A DNA stretch of 64,000 bases, from assembly GCF_905475345.1 (NCBI RefSeq), contig NC_066590.1, positions 5,904,001-5,968,000 on the forward strand, in the 5' to 3' direction. Positions 49,520 through 61,062 of the stretch are shown here, piece by piece. The notes below the pieces were generated by a model. That model was not told where the DNA came from, did no database searches, and saw only the letters and a list, made by a program, of their open reading frames with translations. This stretch comes from Vespula vulgaris (lineage: Eukaryota; Arthropoda; Insecta; Hymenoptera; Vespidae). Made by a program: the position numbers and the translations under genes. Within the stretch, counting starts at the first letter, position 1. The number at the start of each line of letters is the position of its first letter.

Positions 49520-50587
49520 GTTTCTTAACTTGCACGCGCGAGAAAACATACTCCCACGAGTTTGAAACCCGTTTATCGCGTTTAGAAGCGAAGAAGAAGA
49601 GTCCCGATAGATCGTTTCTCTCAACAACTATATCATGTTCCATTAGGATAACTTTCAACTGTCCACGGCTTGTTTCTCGGCAAGCTGTTGATAAACGTTA
49701 TGTCGTGATATCGAACTCCATAATAAAATTACGTAAAAGACAGTTACGTGGTTCGCGATGGTCGATTAAACGTGACAGGATTTGCGGTAAGAAAAATACT
49801 GTAACGCTCTGACAACCTTGTTACTTTCTTTTACAAAACTCTCTTGGAAAAATTGTCAATCGATCGCGTTTCATATTCCAAGTGACTTTTGAAAGGTCCT
49901 TTGTAAAGAGATAGAATAGAAATACTCCGATCGGAAAGACAAATTCGAATCGTGAAGGTACTAACACTTAGAGATAATAAAAAGTCGGTATTTCATATGA
50001 ATCACGTACTTCGCCCTCGCTTTATTATCGAAATCGATATCTCCGTAAGAGGATAAAAATAAGATCGATTTTTCATCTACTTATCATTGAAAAGTATGAG
50101 CAAAAAGAGATAGAAAATAGAAACGATCGAGGGAGAAAAGTAAAAGAGATAAAGGGTGGTAGACGTGAAAAATCGACAAAAATGTGTCTCTGTATATCTT
50201 CCCAAGGTAGTATACATAAAGAAGCGCGTTTCATACTGCGAGCATGGCATGATTCGTAGGTCTCTCTCTCTTTCTCTCCCTTTCTCCTTCTCTCTCTCTC
50301 TCTCTCCAGCCCTTTGATTTTCCAGCCCGGAGGGTTTGATCGTGAGCCGGCTACAAACAGGATCTGATTAGACGAACGAGTGATCGATCGATCCGAATTC
50401 TGAATCAGAAATTCGTGGTTGGTAACGCATTGCTCTTTCTTCTCTCTTTCTCTACATTTTCTATCCTTTTCGCTTAAGTACTCTAACACATGTTCGCATA
50501 GAAGAGAAAGAAGAGAGGAATAAAAAAAAACCATCTCTATTGATTCCGACAAATGCGACAAGATAGACGAAGATAGATCAAGAAAAA

Positions 50588-50623
50588 AAATACTAAAAGG
50601 AAAAGAAAAAGAGAAAGAGAAAC

Positions 50624-50701
<78 letters not shown>
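50588..50701. repeat. Polypurine tract with the longest (GA)n array
   Basis: GAAA-rich purines run into about 37 uninterrupted GA units (50626-50701). This array creates the longest open frame in the window (225 codons, minus, 50073-50750), whose Ser/Leu run is an artefact. Confidence 0.95.
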
Positions 50702-50702
<1 letters not shown>

Positions 50703-52312
50703 CAACATTCTGTTGATAGAGATGAGCACGCACCAACAGAGACACCTCATTAGCCTACATCAGGGTTTAGGGTACCAATTAGCACAGCTGTGAGTCTTCG
50801 TTAGACCAGAGACTTGTGTCTACTTCCTCGTTCTGGTCCTTGGAAACGTACCGATCTATAGGACGTGTACCTAAATACGTAGGGGGTACCATGTACACCT
50901 ACATACACGGATTACACGCAGGCAATGGCCGCCTACTCTCTGTTCTCGAACATTGATAGATCGCAACTTCCAAAGAGAATTTCTACAGCTGCGCGGAAAC
51001 CGCTTTCGTTGGAAGATAACCGTACGCTATCCGACCGATCGATATGTTAAAATTGAGTCTACGTCGTTATCGACGTTGGATTAGGAAAGAGACACAGAGG
51101 TGGAGGGGACTAGTGGTAATGGTGTGGTGATGGTGTAGCCAACGAAGGGTAGCACAAGCCTTTAGGGCTGTTTCAGGATTCGGAGACATATCGATTTTGT
51201 CTCCGTGATACCAGACGCGTTTTTGTCGTATCGTTCACGACGCCTCACGAATGCCTACGTAATGTTCAGAATTTTCTTTCGCTCTTACCGTTTTTTTTTT
51301 TCTTCTCCTTTTTTTATTGATCTAGTAAAAAATCCGTTTGGTGGTCTCGTAATATCCAAATCTTCAACCACAATGGTCTTTATTAATTACTACTTTAGCG
51401 AAAGTATATGCTGTTTGCTAACGCTTGGTCGAGTGAAAGTCGACATTGTTACAATCATTGAGAAATCTAATGCTTACATTTCTTTTTATTTCTCTACCCT
51501 ATTAGTCTCTTTTATACGAGACAAAATGGAGGAAACGAGACATAATGTCAAACTAGAAGAATAAGATCGAATGTGCCGGCTTTACTTTTTCTTGGACCTT
51601 TTGAAAAAAGGAAAAGAAACTCTTTCGATACAAATTGTACCGGTAATGATGCCCTTGCAAATGCAACAAACGTCAATTTTCGAGCATTACTTCGAACTAC
51701 AATGAACGTTGGCTTTTTTCTCTTCGTGTCACGCGAGTCTTACGTTGTATTTAAGAATTCTAACTAAGTATCGTGCAATCGTGCAAAAAGCTATGGGGCT
51801 TTGCAACAATGTGTGTACGAGCACGCAAATGACGCTCGTCACCGGCTCTTTCGTGTCGGAAATAATACGATTGTCGCATGGGGTTTAAAACTATTTCGTA
51901 AGGGACGATAATACGTAGAGAAATATGCGAAAGTAAATAAGAGACACGATTGTTATCAAGGGTGTGCATACAAAACGTTAATTAAAATCTACTCGAGATT
52001 TCGTGCATTCTCCATCTTTCTCTCTCTCATTTTCTCATTCTCTCGTCCCTCTTTCTCTTCGATTGTTTTGCGTACGATAAAAGAGTACCTATGAAGCTTC
52101 TTCAACCACTCATCCGAGAGTACTTAACGAAGAGAAGACCACAGGAGAGAAAGAAAATAAGCAAAAGGGAACGTATCGTTGATTTGAATGAAGGCTTTCG
52201 CTTGCGTAATGCGCCTTCGTCATCGTCATTAAAAACGATCCGACAATACAATATGAAGAACATAAGACTCGATAAAAAAAACACCTGCGGTAAAATTCAC
52301 TTTGAAAGGAAA

Positions 52313-52397
52313 GAACAGAAACGAGAAAAGAAAAAAAGAAAAAGAATAAAAGGAGAGAAAAGGAAAGAAGAAGAAGAAAAAAAGAAAAAGAAAAAGT
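52313..52397. repeat. GAAA/AAG polypurine tract
   Basis: Nearly all purine on the + strand. Lys/Glu/Arg-rich + and Phe/Leu/Ser-rich - frames are artefacts. Confidence 0.85.
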
Positions 52398-55300
52398 AAC
52401 TTGGCAGGTATAGATCATCATAAGACGAGGCCAACTTTTCTAAACTTTTCGCGTAATTTTCATTCGGCCTCATCGAAAATAAAGTTCTGTTTTTCATGAC
52501 AGCGGCACATGATAGATACATCAGATGGATAACAACAACGACTCGAGATAGAAAGAGACACGACAGTTTCAACAACGGCAACGATGTCGCCCTGCACGGA
52601 AACGTACTATGTCAAAGGCAGCAGAGAGAGAGAGAACGAGAGGGAAAGAAAGGGAGAATAGAGAATAAACCGTAAGAAAATGCGAGGCAAAAGTTGCAAC
52701 GACGCTCACGCGCACCTCGCGCAAGAATAAAGTTAGCGTACGAAATACTATTTGCACAAGAAGCGGTAAACTCGAAACTCTTGGCCGGAAAGTTTCTCAG
52801 GTAACTTCCCGAGTTGTAAAATCAAGCGGCGCGCCGTGTTCCTACCATCTCTTTGCCTTTCTTTTTTTCTTTCTCTCTCTCTCTCTTTTATCTTCTTTAG
52901 CTTTTTCTTACTCTTCTCTTTCTTTCTCAGCAAAGAAACGAAGGGATCGCGAGGGACGAATACCGTCGACGAATCGAAGTATCGTAAAGGAAACGCGCTT
53001 ATCGCCAATTTCATCGTGCAATTTCTTCGAGCACGAAAGCAAAACGTGTCGGTATCGTTCTGTGCCAGCTGTTAGATTACTCCTGCCACTACTATCCCAC
53101 ATTCTACTTTTTATTTAACTCCCACGCCGCGAACCACCCCCTCGATCACCCTCTGCAACCCTTCTTTGTTCTCCAATCGAGAAAGATTCGCCTCCTGTGA
53201 ACGTTCGATTCGCGATTGATATGGAATTTTGTCAAACACGAATCCTTTTGTTTTAACGAAGGACAACGTATGCGGGCTGTTTCACTGATCGATAAAAGAG
53301 TTATCATGCTTCGGTGCTCCGATCATGACGTGAAGAGGGTACATTTTCATTGACTCTAACGATTAATATTAAATTTATGGATATTGATTGTAAATATATA
53401 TATATTTTTTCTGAAACCTGTCGTACTGACGGGTACATTGAAATGGGAGGTTTATTCATTACGACATTAGTTTGTATCATTATATCAATCAAAGTCTGAA
53501 CATAAATTTCTAAAAAATAATATTTATGTAGGAAATACGAATGGTATGAAAAAATGCTTCGGTTGTTTTTATTTTTATTTTTATTCTAACTCTCTTTCCT
53601 CCGCACATAAAAATATATTCAATTATCGGAAATATAAAACTTCCTCTCCTAAATGATAAAAAAGGTATTTATTTTAAAAATCAATGAAACATCCCGTACG
53701 TATTCTAATTTTTCAATTCTTAAATCGATTATAAAATTCAACGAAAGAACGGTAATTAAACATCTTAATTATATCGTTGACATAATCGATCAATTTACCA
53801 ATCACGTGCGAACGCTAATCGTCAAAGTTAATAGGTACGACCTCGAGCGTGAAGACAATAAACTCGTAGTAATCGACAGGATAAGTTTATTCACCTTTTC
53901 GCATCTCGCTCATTAGTATTCCACGGGATTCATGCGAAAGAGAAAAATAAAGATCGGTGCCAAGGAAACCTGTTCGCGGTTGAATACACAAAGTTCAACG
54001 TTACGCACGAGAACGCGAGTTGCGTAAGCAGTAAACCAAGTCAGGAATTAAACGAGCATGATATTACGTGTTCACTGATATGATTACTAGTACGAGAAAC
54101 ATCATAGTCACTACCGACATCCGTTTTTGCTCATCTTTTACCGTGGACAAAGAATCTTTGCATTTTTGAGAGATGCATATCTCGAAAATTACGATGGATA
54201 ACAGAAAGAAAGAATGTTTATTAATGGAATCGAAAGTCAATAAACGATAAGGAGATTAATGTGATTTTATTATTTAGTATATCTATTTCTGACTCGTCGT
54301 TGCTTTTTTTTCTTAATATAATCGATACATAAACGTTAATGCCATTTTTACTATATTTGTTACTGACGAAAATATAAATATAATCAATAATAGAAATGCT
54401 TTTTCGGTGCAGAATTAGCAGATTAAAAATTTGTACTCGTCATACTTTCCTACAACAGTTTACTTGCAACGAAACTACTTTAATCATTCTCATCAGTGTT
54501 CCATTTTCTGAATGAAATTGCGAATGTTTCATTATCAAAATTTCATCCGAAATGCTTTGTAATTATTAACAACATAAATATCCTTTGTACAATCAGTAAG
54601 TTCGAAAGCAAAGCGACTTTGTACTCGATTGAATCGAGAACGAGAACACGCACGCGTAGACTATTCCGAAAGGTAAATCATGATGTAAAGGAAAAATTAG
54701 ATTTCCTCTAGAAAAGCGTTTCCTGGATCTAGGTATTCGCTTTTGGCCAACATTTCCGCCACGTCGGCCGGTTGGACGATTAATAGTTTAATTTAGCCTT
54801 CTCCTGACGCGGCGCTACCGACGATTACGCGCAAATATTTGCTGAAAGCAACGGCAGCTCGATAGAAACGCGTCCACCTTCCTCTTCTACGATTTCTCTC
54901 TCTCTTTCTCTCTTTCTCTTTACTTCTAGTATGTATTCCTATTCCTCCTGCAGAGAGACGCCTGGATCGAGCTTTTGATAACAGTAAAAGCTTCGATCCG
55001 TACGATCGAACGTACGTTATAGGTCGAATTAATGGAAAGCCGCATTGGGACGCAAGGATCACCATTATTTTCGTCCTGCGTTAATCCGAGAAAATCCGTT
55101 CTACCGTCCAAATATTCCCTTTACCGTTAACTGCCGAGCCATTTGTTCATAAATATTGATGCTACCAAAATCTCCTGCACCAAATGAGCCATACATCTCT
55201 CCTCCTCCATTTTTACCTCCTATACTACCTCCTATACTCTTCTATCACGGTGACATACTTTTTCATTTTTTTTCCTCCAAACGTTTATGCAAAATTTTCT

Positions 55301-56469
55301 GTGATATCGTAAAACTCTTCATATTGATATTACGATAAGCTGCATTTAATTGACTCCCCTATCTGACTTTTCGATCGGTCAGTCGGAATCGCTAAAACTG
55401 CATCGACTCTGATAGCATCGTGCAAATAAATTCACAATTTTTAGTGAAAACACCGTGAAGTTTCCGGTTCTGGTAATGTTCGTTGAAAAACGCGATATTC
55501 GAACGATTTAAATGCAAAATCGAAAACCGAGTTTATTCGTGTTGACGAATTTCACAAAATTGCAAAGTCAAAAAAGAAACGATCGTCAAATGTCTTTAAT
55601 TTCTTTTATCAAATTGTCGCTTTCTCGATCAACTTCTTTTTTTTTTCTTATTATTAAAGATGAAATTACGAGAAAGAAAGAAGGACGAAGAAACTTTCTG
55701 AATAAGGATTATTCTCTCACCTTGACGATCGTGTGTGCCGTTTATCGTCGAGAAACCGGATTAAAGTTTCTCCTAAGAATCACTTTTGACGTATACGAGT
55801 GAAACGCTATGGTGATCCAGAATGGACATCGATTTGCGCGAAGAATCGTTCATATTGTTATCGCGAAGTGTTAACTACTATATACCGCTCCCGTCTTTCT
55901 GCGACATTTTTATGTATATACGTATATGTATACTAGAGATACGTATATGTACATCGACAAGACGAATAATCCTAGATACGAGTGCTCTTCGTGATAGATG
56001 AGTCTGTCGTTAATAATAATGGCGTTTGCTTGTCGTTCGTACACTTCGTCGGACGACGCATTAAATCACTCACGTTCGTTCGCGAGCCGTATTTTTTACT
56101 TCAAAAAAATTCCGCTCTATTTTCCGTTCCCTTCCTTAATCCAACAAAAATCCTTTTTACCTTTAACGATCGTAGAATCGAAACCTTCCCTATATTCGTC
56201 TTATCTTACGTTAGACTGTGACTAGCATTGTCTATTCAAACAAACGCACGTTATTAATCCGAAATGTTTTCCGTGAAAACTATGACAAACGTTGGAAGGA
56301 CATTGATTCTATTGAGACTGTCTTCTACACTCGGTTCTAAATAAAGATCCGGAGACATTGACAAAGATTAGATTTGTCCTTCTCCCTTGAAAATGGAGAG
56401 GGGAAGAACGAATGGTGATTCTTTAGCTTTCAGATGCAGATCTCAACGTAAACGATCGTTGAGCGATAG

Positions 56470-56490
56470 CTAAAATAAAATTTATTTTAG
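56470..56490. repeat. Perfect AT-rich inverted repeat
   Basis: Arms CTAAAATAAA and TTTATTTTAG around a single A; ten perfectly paired bases. Confidence 0.85.
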
Positions 56491-56916
56491 TAGTTCCCAA
56501 CCTATCACAATTAATTCCTTTTAATGGTAAGAGAATAACTCGGAGATTCTACAAATAGTAGACGTTAAGAAAAAAAAAAGAACAAAGAGATAATATTTAA
56601 TACGCGAAGTATACGACCGTACGTTTAAGATCTCTCTCTCTTTCTCTCTTGCAATTTCCAGGCGCAAGGTGGTCCATTAAAGTGGAAAATTTCATCTCTG
56701 AATATATCAAGTGCCAACTTAATTGCGCCGTTTTATCATGAAAAAGAGTCGCATTCTTTTCGTTATTCCGAATAAATTCTAACATTTCGTCGGAATTATT
56801 TCTCGTCTTTCTCGCGACTTACGTGCTTCGATCAAGATATTTCAATCTTTACTTTTATGAATTTAATTCCACTGCTATATACTAGAATTTATGACTGTGG
56901 TTGTACCATTTTCTAG

Positions 56917-56939
56917 GTTTAATGGTTCAACCATTAAAC
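56917..56939. repeat. Perfect 11-bp-arm inverted repeat
   Basis: GTTTAATGGTT and AACCATTAAAC flank a single C. The arms match perfectly. It is followed by an A-rich run, and function is unknown. Confidence 0.88.
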
Positions 56940-57065
56940 TTCAAAAAAAAAAAGTAATAAATAAATGTCTAGTGAATAATAGCGAAATCGAGAGAGATCA
57001 ATTCACATATGGAGAAAGAAAGAAATAGAAATGAATCGATAAAACGACCCTCCATCCGCGAGCAT

Positions 57066-57290
57066 CAATAGTAGTTTTTCAAAACCACCGAAATATTTGT
57101 TTAAGTGTTTCAAAACTTTCCCGATCCGAGAGTAAAAAGATTCTTAGTTACACAAAATGCCCCACCAAATCCCACCAAAACTTGCTAAAACTTAAAAGAC
57201 AGAGAGTTTTAGCTTGAATCGGAAGAATTCTTCAAAGTTTCACCAAGATATTTAAGTGCTTTCAGAAGAATCCGAGTAAAATGATTACAC
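57066..57290. repeat. Diverged tandem duplication, about 155-bp period
   Basis: A segment from about 57073 (TTTTTCAAAACCACC, then GAAATATT, TTTAAGTGTTTC, CGAGAGTAAAA) is echoed from about 57228 (TTCTTCAAAGTTTCACC, then AGATATT, TAAGTGCTTTC, CGAGTAAAATGATT). The order of words is kept, with small gaps and substitutions. The match was judged by eye. Confidence 0.4.
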
Positions 57291-58006
57291 ATGGATAGAC
57301 CAGGATTTTATCGAATTTGTGTGAAAAGAAATTTAATGAATAAAAAGAATAAAATAATTTCAGAAAATTTTTAAGGCTTCTCTTGCTCGCACGATTTAAT
57401 CGTCATACTGTGTTTTACCGATGATACTTTTAGTATCTTGTCGTTCTTCTATCTTCCTCTCTCTCTCTCTCTCTATCTTTTCTCTATAGCACATACTAAT
57501 TAGTTCACGAACGCCTTTCACTTTCATATAACTTTCATCCACGACCATTGACACATTTGCTTATATCCATCTTGCATGTTGCCTCTTTTTCACCGACGCG
57601 TAACTTACTGTTCCGTGAATGTAACTTCCTCACGCAAGCGTTACGCGTATCAAAGAGTTGCGAATTAATCCGAGAGATGCAAGATGTAATCTTTCTTCGA
57701 ACTCGAAAGAAAAACCGATAATATATCTTAGCAGTTTGTAAGACGATTCCACAAAAAACAGAACTTTTTTTCAAACAGAAAATGACAAAGAGAGAAAAAA
57801 GAGAGAAAGAGAGAGAGAAAGAAAAAGAGAGAGATAAAAAAAATTTCGATAATTCTCCCGTTCGAAACTTTTCCATTTGTTACCGAAGGAACTGCGAATA
57901 GGCGTATCCCGATATATCCGCGATAGGAAAACTAGTGCGGTAATTTTTTGTGATCGGTCTCTTATCCCAGATGGATCGTTCATTATCGTAGAGAAGAAGA
58001 GTTGAA
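57291..58006. other. Non-coding stretch
   Basis: Contains a CT run at about 57457-57476 and a GA-rich run at 57787-57838. Minus frames extending through here are repeat artefacts. Confidence 0.6.
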
Positions 58007-58082
58007 AGTGGTGTAATAGTGATAGTGGTGGTATTGTTGATAGTAGTGGTATGAGATGATGGTGGTAGTGGTAGTGATGGTG
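58007..58082. repeat. GTG/GTA trinucleotide tract
   Basis: Degenerate GTG, GTA and ATG triplets. Read on the minus strand it gives a His/Tyr/Thr-rich low-complexity frame. Confidence 0.8.
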
Positions 58083-58256
58083 TCTCGACGGTGGCAGCGT
58101 AGAAGCGGAATAAAGTTCCGAATATGCATGCCCATGCAATTCGTGCGGTCCCCAGAGGTGCAAAGTTGAACAGGCAAAAAGCAATGGAAAAAAACGATGG
58201 TGGAGATGAAGGGAAAGGTAGCTAGAGTAAAAGCAAGCAAAGGGTGGGACTATGGA
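58083..58256. other. Short non-repetitive island between repeats
   Basis: Non-repetitive sequence between two simple-repeat tracts, with ATATGCATGCCCATGCAATT at its centre: overlapping octamer/ATGCAT words. It could be regulatory; no direct evidence. Confidence 0.3.
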
Positions 58257-58257
58257 T

Positions 58258-58316
<59 letters not shown>

Positions 58317-58350
58317 TAAAGGGAGAAGGAGAGAAAGAGAGAGAGAAAGA
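58257..58350. repeat. (GA)n microsatellite
   Basis: About 22 GA units (58259-58303), then GAAA, GGGA and GA units. It contributes to the 203-codon minus frame at 57771-58382, an artefact. Confidence 0.94.
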
Positions 58351-58638
58351 AGGGACGTTCCGCGTCGGCCATTCATTTTCATTCGGTGAATGCGTTACAG
58401 GAACGCAAAAGTTTTCCAAGCCCCCACAGAGACGATACGTAATCCCTCTGCACTCGCGAAGACGACGAGGAAGAGAAGGAAAGAAGGTTGAGAAGCCAAA
58501 ACTTCGAACTATTTTCACGACCTACAATTTTCCACGAGGTTAAGGTTATCCCAACGTCATGCGAGATATAGATGTATAAGTCGATCTTCGTTAAAGTTTC
58601 GATTTTATGAAGGTTTCGATGAATTTTGATTGTATATA

Positions 58639-58640
<2 letters not shown>

Positions 58641-58672
<32 letters not shown>
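58641..58672. repeat. (GT)n microsatellite
   Basis: Sixteen uninterrupted GT units. Confidence 0.96.
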
Positions 58673-58674
<2 letters not shown>

Positions 58675-59756
58675 TATATATGAAATAAAATAAAATAAAA
58701 ATTAAATTATTTAAATGTAAACTCAGTTACGATTTGCCAAACGCAGATTAATCAACCGGACAATGAAAATTTCGTTAATGTTATTCATAAAATCGCCAAA
58801 CGGGCTTCAAATAAGTTTGTAAAGCATGTTAATGTATAGAGAGCATACATGTATTCCGATGCGATGCAGCGGCACGTTTAAAATATAATATGCTTACACG
58901 TATCATTAAGTATGTAATCCGTATAACGAGATCGCGAAAATTTTCAACCAATTTTCCATCGCGATAACGCACTTTTCTGCAATAATATGTACTATATTTT
59001 ATTCGTTACCACATTTTATCCTTGAAAAATAATAGCGTGATTTTTATCAATACACGAGATAACAAAAATTATTCTCTTAAAAAATGCGTAAAATGAAAAG
59101 CAAAAAGGAACGCGTAATGCGAGCGAATGCTATTAACTTTAATCATCGAACCATCTAATATTCGATAAATTTAATGTACCCTCCTATCGATTGGAAATTA
59201 TCTATTTTTATGTCGTTATATCAATCGAAATATACGATGAATTTTTTCCATTTTCGCATCAATTAATCGATTCTTATTTTACATTCGCCAACGAATTTTT
59301 CATCCGAGTAATACGAATTATAAAAAGAAAATAAAAACGAAGAGAAATGGATAATATGTATGCAAATGAAAGTACAGAGAATTTAATTATTGATCATAAA
59401 AAGGGCGAAAAAAAAGGGTCCAATGTCGCAGTCAAGAGCATGGAATATTTTTACAGCCGCGAAAAAGTTCGAAACCGAGCGTACAATTGCCGAAGGGTAA
59501 CACGGAGAAATCAAATAAGCTCTCACTGTCTGTCGTGTCAACCACGAGTTCCAGCATTCTCCCAACTAAAAAAGAATAAAAAAAATAAAAAAATAAAATA
59601 AAATAAAATAAAAAATAACAAAAATGAAAAGAAGAGGTGCGAGCTGTCCACATATCAATCCGAAGCCTCTGAAACGCACAGCTCGTCGAGAAGCTCAAGA
59701 ATACATACATTTGTAAAGGCATACTCTTGTCTACGCGTACATATAAATAAATATAC
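58673..59756. other. Non-coding AT-rich stretch
   Basis: AT-rich DNA with an AAATAA/AAAATA low-complexity run at about 59571-59625. A + frame at 59347-59601 is open for 84 codons and begins with ATG (MDNMYANESTENL). It ends in the A-rich run and has no recognised domain, so it is not called. Confidence 0.5.
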
Positions 59757-59787
59757 GTGTGTGTATGTGTATGCACACACACACACA
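59757..59787. repeat. Facing GT and CA runs (hairpin-forming)
   Basis: GTGTGTATGTGTATG is followed directly by CACACACACACAC. The two halves are largely self-complementary, so the single strand could fold into a hairpin. Confidence 0.8.
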
Positions 59788-60390
59788 TCCATATCTACCA
59801 CAGCATGTACATCGACTTCCAACATATCGAGTTGTCCCTCACCCTTGTATGGATCCATGCCAAAAGGGTCTTCGTGTATGAAGGGACACAGTATATAGGA
59901 AAGTTCACCTCATACAATTTATAGATGGTAGAATATATCAGAGGAAAAGAGAGAGAGAGAGAAAGAGAGAGAATACATAGACGAACCATCAATGGTATAA
60001 CTGTATGTATCACCAACACTACCGAATAAACGTAATACTGTAACCGCAAACAGGAGGGAGTACATTTCGATGAAGCCAAATAATTAGAACAACGAGAAGA
60101 GAACTCGTCATCGTGGGTGTTACCATGCGTATGTCCCTGGAAACGATCGTTACAATATCGATAATTTTATCGGTCGATCATTGTCCGATGAAATGCGATA
60201 TTGTATCGCAATTTAATTTGGGCTTTCGACGAAACGCGCTCATAGAACTAAATACAAAATTCGACTATTATTACATAACACGAATACGGAAGAGCATTAG
60301 ACAAGGTTCTATCTTTTGCTTTTGAATTTTCTCGAGTATTATCATATCGTACAAACTCATGCAACTAGCTCATTAGCTTCCAAGCTTTGA

Positions 60391-60451
60391 TCTCACTCTC
60401 ACTCACTCGCTCATTCACTCGCTCTCTCTCTCTCTCTCTCCCCTCCCTCCC
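60391..60451. repeat. CTCA / (CT)n microsatellite
   Basis: TCACTC and CTCA units pass into about ten CT units and a CCCTCC tail. Confidence 0.88.
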
Positions 60452-60988
60452 TTTTTCTCGTCATATTATTATGTTTTCCTTTTCATATCTCGACAACATC
60501 TGTGAATGTGAGAAACGACCTTCTAGTTACGATTCCTCTCTTTCGACGCATACTCGTTAACACGCATACGACTTTGCATTTATAATAAACAGCCTCCTGT
60601 TCGTAAAAAAAAAGAAATAAAAAATAAAAAGAAAGCGAAGATATAATATATACGAAGGCCTTTGTAATTCGAAAGAAAAATACGATATTAATAACATTAC
60701 AAAATAAAAATTCGATTTCACTTTCCATCTTGATCGATCGAAATAATCGAATAAAGATCTTATCTCTAACTGAGTTTATTATCGAGAAAACGATTTGTTA
60801 ATCTAATAATTATTTCACCGATGTGAAAACAAAATGAAATATTTAACTAATAGTAGATAAATCCGAATTAAATCTATCGTGTAGAAATAAATTATTTTTA
60901 CGCGCAACCGATCAAAACAATATCACGGTATATTCATAAGGTAACTAACAATTTTCCTCTGAAATAAAATTACACGAAAATAAAATAG

Positions 60989-61062
60989 TATATCTATATA
61001 TAAATATATATATATATATATGTTTGTATGTGTGTATATAATACCTACATATGTATGTATGA
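60989..61062. repeat. (AT)n / TATG microsatellite
   Basis: AT units, then GTATGTGTGTATATA, then TATGTATG. Confidence 0.88.

Larger units (their letters stand above)
45812..50625. other. Non-coding stretch
   Basis: Contains ACTG-type (46025-46082), GA (47034-47093), AT (48441-48479), TTCTT (about 49200-49232) and CT (49454-49519) repeats. The remainder is AT-rich and unique-looking. No exon, RNA gene or transposon end was recognised. Confidence 0.55.
50702..57065. other. Non-coding stretch
   Basis: 50740-51010 is a non-repetitive, GC-richer island. 51205-51770 is repeat-poor with a 119-codon + frame of Phe/Ser-rich composition and no motif. 52313-52397 is an A/G-rich tract. Perfect inverted repeats occur at 56470-56490 and 56917-56939. 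No RNA gene or supported exon was found. Confidence 0.5.

Noticed and set aside
50073..50750. Longest open frame (225 codons, minus)
   Set aside because: A third of it is Ser/Leu from a GA/CT array and the rest is low-complexity. It has no domain, splice sites or start context.
51205..51767. Adjacent plus frames of 119 and 64 codons in repeat-poor DNA
   Set aside because: Phe/Ser-rich composition, GTG start, no motif and no poly(A) or splice signals. Chance is likelier.
53653..53916. 87-codon plus frame starting with ATG
   Set aside because: AT-driven composition (Ile/Asn/Lys), no motif, and no splice or poly(A) support.
57771..58382. 203-codon minus frame
   Set aside because: Built from GA, GTG and GAAA repeats, giving Ser/Leu, His/Tyr and Phe runs. 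Not protein-like.
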